Below are positions 62,268-64,000 of a stretch of 64,000 nucleotides of DNA, piece by piece. The notes below the pieces were generated by a model. It saw only the letters and a program-made list of their open reading frames with translations. It ran no database searches and was not told the DNA's origin. Made by a program: the position numbers and the translations under genes. Positions within the stretch are counted from its first letter, which is position 1. Every line of letters starts with the position of its first letter. The DNA comes from Stanieria sp. NIES-3757 (GTDB lineage: Bacteria > Cyanobacteriota > Cyanobacteriia > Cyanobacteriales > Xenococcaceae): the NCBI GenBank assembly GCA_002355455.1, contig AP017375.1, forward strand, positions 434,001 through 498,000. Direction: 5' to 3'.

Positions 62268-63638
62268 TTAAATACTATCGGTAACACTACTAAAATGAAA
62301 ATTTGTTATTTTACAGCCAGGTATGACGTTGCTTCCGCAGCGTTGTACCCTACCGACAGCTTCTAAATTAGCAAGCATCTCTGGTAGGCTTTGATTAAAA
62401 CGCAAATTTTTAACGGGATAGACTAGTTGACCATTTTCAATTAAGAAAGTACCGTCTCTAGTCATACCCGTAACTTCCAAGGTTTTGGGATTAACAGAAC
62501 GAACATACCAAGCACGGCTAACTAGAATTCCTCTTTCAGTTTGAGCAATTAAATCTGAGAGGTTTTGTGACGAACCTGTCATAACGATAGGATAAAAAGG
62601 GCTTGTTGCTGTTTGTTGTTGTTGTTGCGCCCAATAACGACTATAGGAAAGAGTTTGAGGTATACCATCTTTTATAATTTCTAGATAATTATTACTTAAG
62701 CCATCACTAAAAAAAGTACTTCCTTGCAATAAAGGGTGAGCCGAATTACGCTGTACTTGAAGCAGAGGGCTAAAAATTCTTTCGCCAATTCGATTACTAA
62801 ATTGACCGTCTCGATCGCTCCGCGCCTCGGCTCTGCCGAGATCGCGACGAGACATAAAAGAACGTCCTTCATCGGCTGCCCTGGCATCTAAATTCCAAAT
62901 AACCCAAGGTAATAAACTGCCCATAGCTGCGGGTTCAAAAATAACTGTATAGTTTCCTGGTTCGATGGGGCGAGGTTGACGAGATGCGATCGCTTTTTGG
63001 ATTACTTCTTCAGTTATCGTTTCAAATGGTAATTGTTCGATACTCAAAGCAGTACGATTACTCCAACTAGAACCATCTTCTTGGCGGGCGGTAAAACTAA
63101 AATCGGCTTCAGTAGTGCGATCGCAAGCCCTTAATCCTGCTGAATTACCAATTGCTTGTAAAGAGACTGCGGTACTCAGAGTACCCGAACCATTTACCCC
63201 TGCATTTTTTGCCCGCAGACATACTTGTTGTAACATCTCGCCTTTGGCAAGAGGAGATAAATTAGCTGTAGCAAGATCGAACGCAGGAGTTCTTGATTCA
63301 TAATTTTGGGGAGGAAGTAATGGCATCCATTCAGGATCTTCTGGTGCAAAACGAGCTAATTCTTCTGAACGTCGTACAGTTTGTTTGATTGCCTCTGGAT
63401 CGAGTTCTGTAGTAGAGGCAGAAGCACTACTTTTCCCAAAATAACTAGTAATAGCTAATTTGAAGCGATTTTTGCGAATATTTTGACTAATTTGATTTTC
63501 TGAAAAACGACTTAACGCAGATTCACTATTGCTGAGGCTAACAAAAACCCCTTCAGCTTCGGATTGTTTAATGGTAGATTCGATTAATGCTAAAGCTTCT
63601 TCTTGAGTGATGAGAGTGTTGATTGTAGCTAAAGTCAT
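62268..63638 (-). CDS. TldD/PmbA (TldE) family metalloprotease-related protein
   Basis: The 456-residue protein is of the TldE/PmbA side of the TldD-TldE protease pair: GVFVSLSNSESALSRFSENQISQN at the start, ALSIEQLPFETITEEVIQKAI, IFEPAAMGSLLPWVIWNLDARAADEGRSF, YWAQQQQQTATSPFYPIVMTGS, ERGILVSRAWYVRSVNPKTLEVTGMTRDGTFLIENGQLVYPVKNLRFN. TldE usually lacks the His/Glu zinc motif of TldD, as here. TldD is not in the window. An extra segment, MSRRDLGRAEARSDRDG (~280-296), is encoded by a REP-like hairpin (62808-62853) inserted in frame. Confidence 0.9.
   Translation of the reverse strand: MTLATINTLITQEEALALIESTIKQSEAEGVFVSLSNSESALSRFSENQISQNIRKNRFKLAITSYFGKSSASASTTELDPEAIKQTVRRSEELARFAPEDPEWMPLLPPQNYESRTPAFDLATANLSPLAKGEMLQQVCLRAKNAGVNGSGTLSTAVSLQAIGNSAGLRACDRTTEADFSFTARQEDGSSWSNRTALSIEQLPFETITEEVIQKAIASRQPRPIEPGNYTVIFEPAAMGSLLPWVIWNLDARAADEGRSFMSRRDLGRAEARSDRDGQFSNRIGERIFSPLLQVQRNSAHPLLQGSTFFSDGLSNNYLEIIKDGIPQTLSYSRYWAQQQQQTATSPFYPIVMTGSSQNLSDLIAQTERGILVSRAWYVRSVNPKTLEVTGMTRDGTFLIENGQLVYPVKNLRFNQSLPEMLANLEAVGRVQRCGSNVIPGCKITNFHFSSVTDSI
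62808..62853. repeat. REP-like hairpin inside the tldE-like coding sequence
   Basis: CTCGGC-tct-GCCGAG (62826-62840) is enclosed by GTCTCG(a)TCGC / GCGACGAGAC (62808-62818 with 62844-62853), a 10-bp outer stem with a single bulge. The central hairpin matches the intergenic element at 34382-34396. Inserted in frame, it adds about 15 charged residues to the protein. Confidence 0.7.
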
Positions 63639-63712
63639 AATTAATTATTCAGTAAATAGTAATTAGCTTAAATGAGATCTAGTCAAGCTAATGGTTAATG
63701 GTTGATTGTTTG

Positions 63713-63742
63713 TCCACGGATAAACGCAGATAAACACAGATG
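63713..63742. repeat. Short interspersed repeat
   Basis: CCACGGATAAACGCAGATAA and the following ACACAGATGG match a repeat type I know from many cyanobacterial spacers. It lies between the TldE-like gene and the CpcT/CpeT gene, next to TTAATGGTT-type degenerate repeats. Confidence 0.5.
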
Positions 63743-63846
63743 GAGTTATCGGTTGGTAGTGTTTTTTGTTGATGGTTAACTGATAACTGATCACTTGGTT
63801 ATTAGTATCAATCTAAACTAAATACATAACTATCTAAATTTATCGA

Positions 63847-64000
63847 ATGACTTTTTCTGCTCAACTCATCGCTTTAGGACAATATCTTGCTGGTGAATTT
63901 GACAATCATCCTCAAGCTTTAGCTCAACCTGCTTGGTATGTTCATTTGCGTCTGTGGATACGACCAGTACCATTATTTACTGAAGATAGTATTACTTTAT
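63847..64000 (+). CDS. CpcT/CpeT-type chromophore lyase, 5' part
   Basis: The ATG at 63847 opens a frame continuing beyond the right edge (51 codons visible). The product reads MTFSAQLIALGQYLAGEFDN, then ALAQPAWYVHLRLWIRPVPLF and TEDS, the N-terminal signature of CpcT/CpeT phycobiliprotein lyases. These attach phycocyanobilin or phycoerythrobilin to beta-subunit Cys residues. Which subtype it is cannot be decided from the visible part. Confidence 0.9.
   Translation, partial: MTFSAQLIALGQYLAGEFDNHPQALAQPAWYVHLRLWIRPVPLFTEDSITL

Overview
The window comes from the chromosome of a cyanobacterium. The evidence is the dense GCGATCGC (HIP1) octamers, genes specific to oxygenic phototrophs (ndhD, pgr5, psb34, menB, a CpcT/CpeT-type lyase at the right edge, Ycf23/DUF561) and a TPP-riboswitch-controlled thiC. 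The DNA is AT-rich, gene order is loose and many genes stand alone, as in large coccoid or baeocyte-forming genomes (Stanieria/Pleurocapsa/Chroococcidiopsis type). The genus is my inference, not something the sequence proves.

Positions 1-6017 look like accessory DNA, probably an integrated virus-like or plasmid-like element. A leftward operon (the >552-residue Pro-rich protein running off the left edge, plus two small proteins of about 100 residues) faces a tyrosine recombinase. A second leftward group encodes a 111-residue conserved protein, a winged-helix/replication-like protein and an XRE repressor. A divergent promoter region with palindromic operators (4631-4695) separates the repressor from a rightward operon of four tiny genes. 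The 3' end of that operon carries a hammerhead ribozyme (5864-5914) and then a structured terminator. Immediately right of this lies an IS110-family element (6018-7348) bounded by an 11-bp direct repeat, with a candidate bridge RNA in front of its transposase.

Positions 7336-20226 are mostly housekeeping: a phasin-like protein, ndhD, a DUF29 protein next to a decayed gene, an SGNH hydrolase, photolyase, Ycf23/DUF561, a TIGR02391 protein, a DOPA-dioxygenase-like protein, an SDR, the psb34-pgr5 pair with a structured 3' region, a DegT aminotransferase and a FetB-like permease.

Positions 20346-34242 are richer in accessory genes. Two exported multidomain sugar enzymes sit 1.5 kb apart: mutarotase + SMP-30 lactonase, and PQQ sugar dehydrogenase + DUF4380. 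Together they could oxidise aldoses in the periplasm. The stretch also holds an rRNA/tRNA methyltransferase, a cysteine hydrolase, a protein with class I terpenoid-synthase-like motifs, and a 1050-residue exoprotein with a beta-propeller and two CBM6 domains that share an exact 240-bp repeat.

Positions 34472-64000 carry ArsS, an RND efflux pump with its adaptor, two TerD proteins with an Slr1339-type partner, an AraC regulator, a WecG/TagA glycosyltransferase, a YbjQ protein, a degenerate ADP-ribosylglycohydrolase-fold protein, a 7TM-HD phosphodiesterase, a PiT phosphate transporter, rlmN with an antisense-overlapping zinc-ribbon gene, menB, a DUF721/DciA-like protein, thiC, a DnaJ-TPR-membrane protein, an MFS transporter with a GT4 glycosyltransferase, tpiA, an XRE protein, a TldE/PmbA protein containing an in-frame REP-like hairpin, and the start of the CpcT/CpeT gene. 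I found no rRNA, tRNA or CRISPR array.
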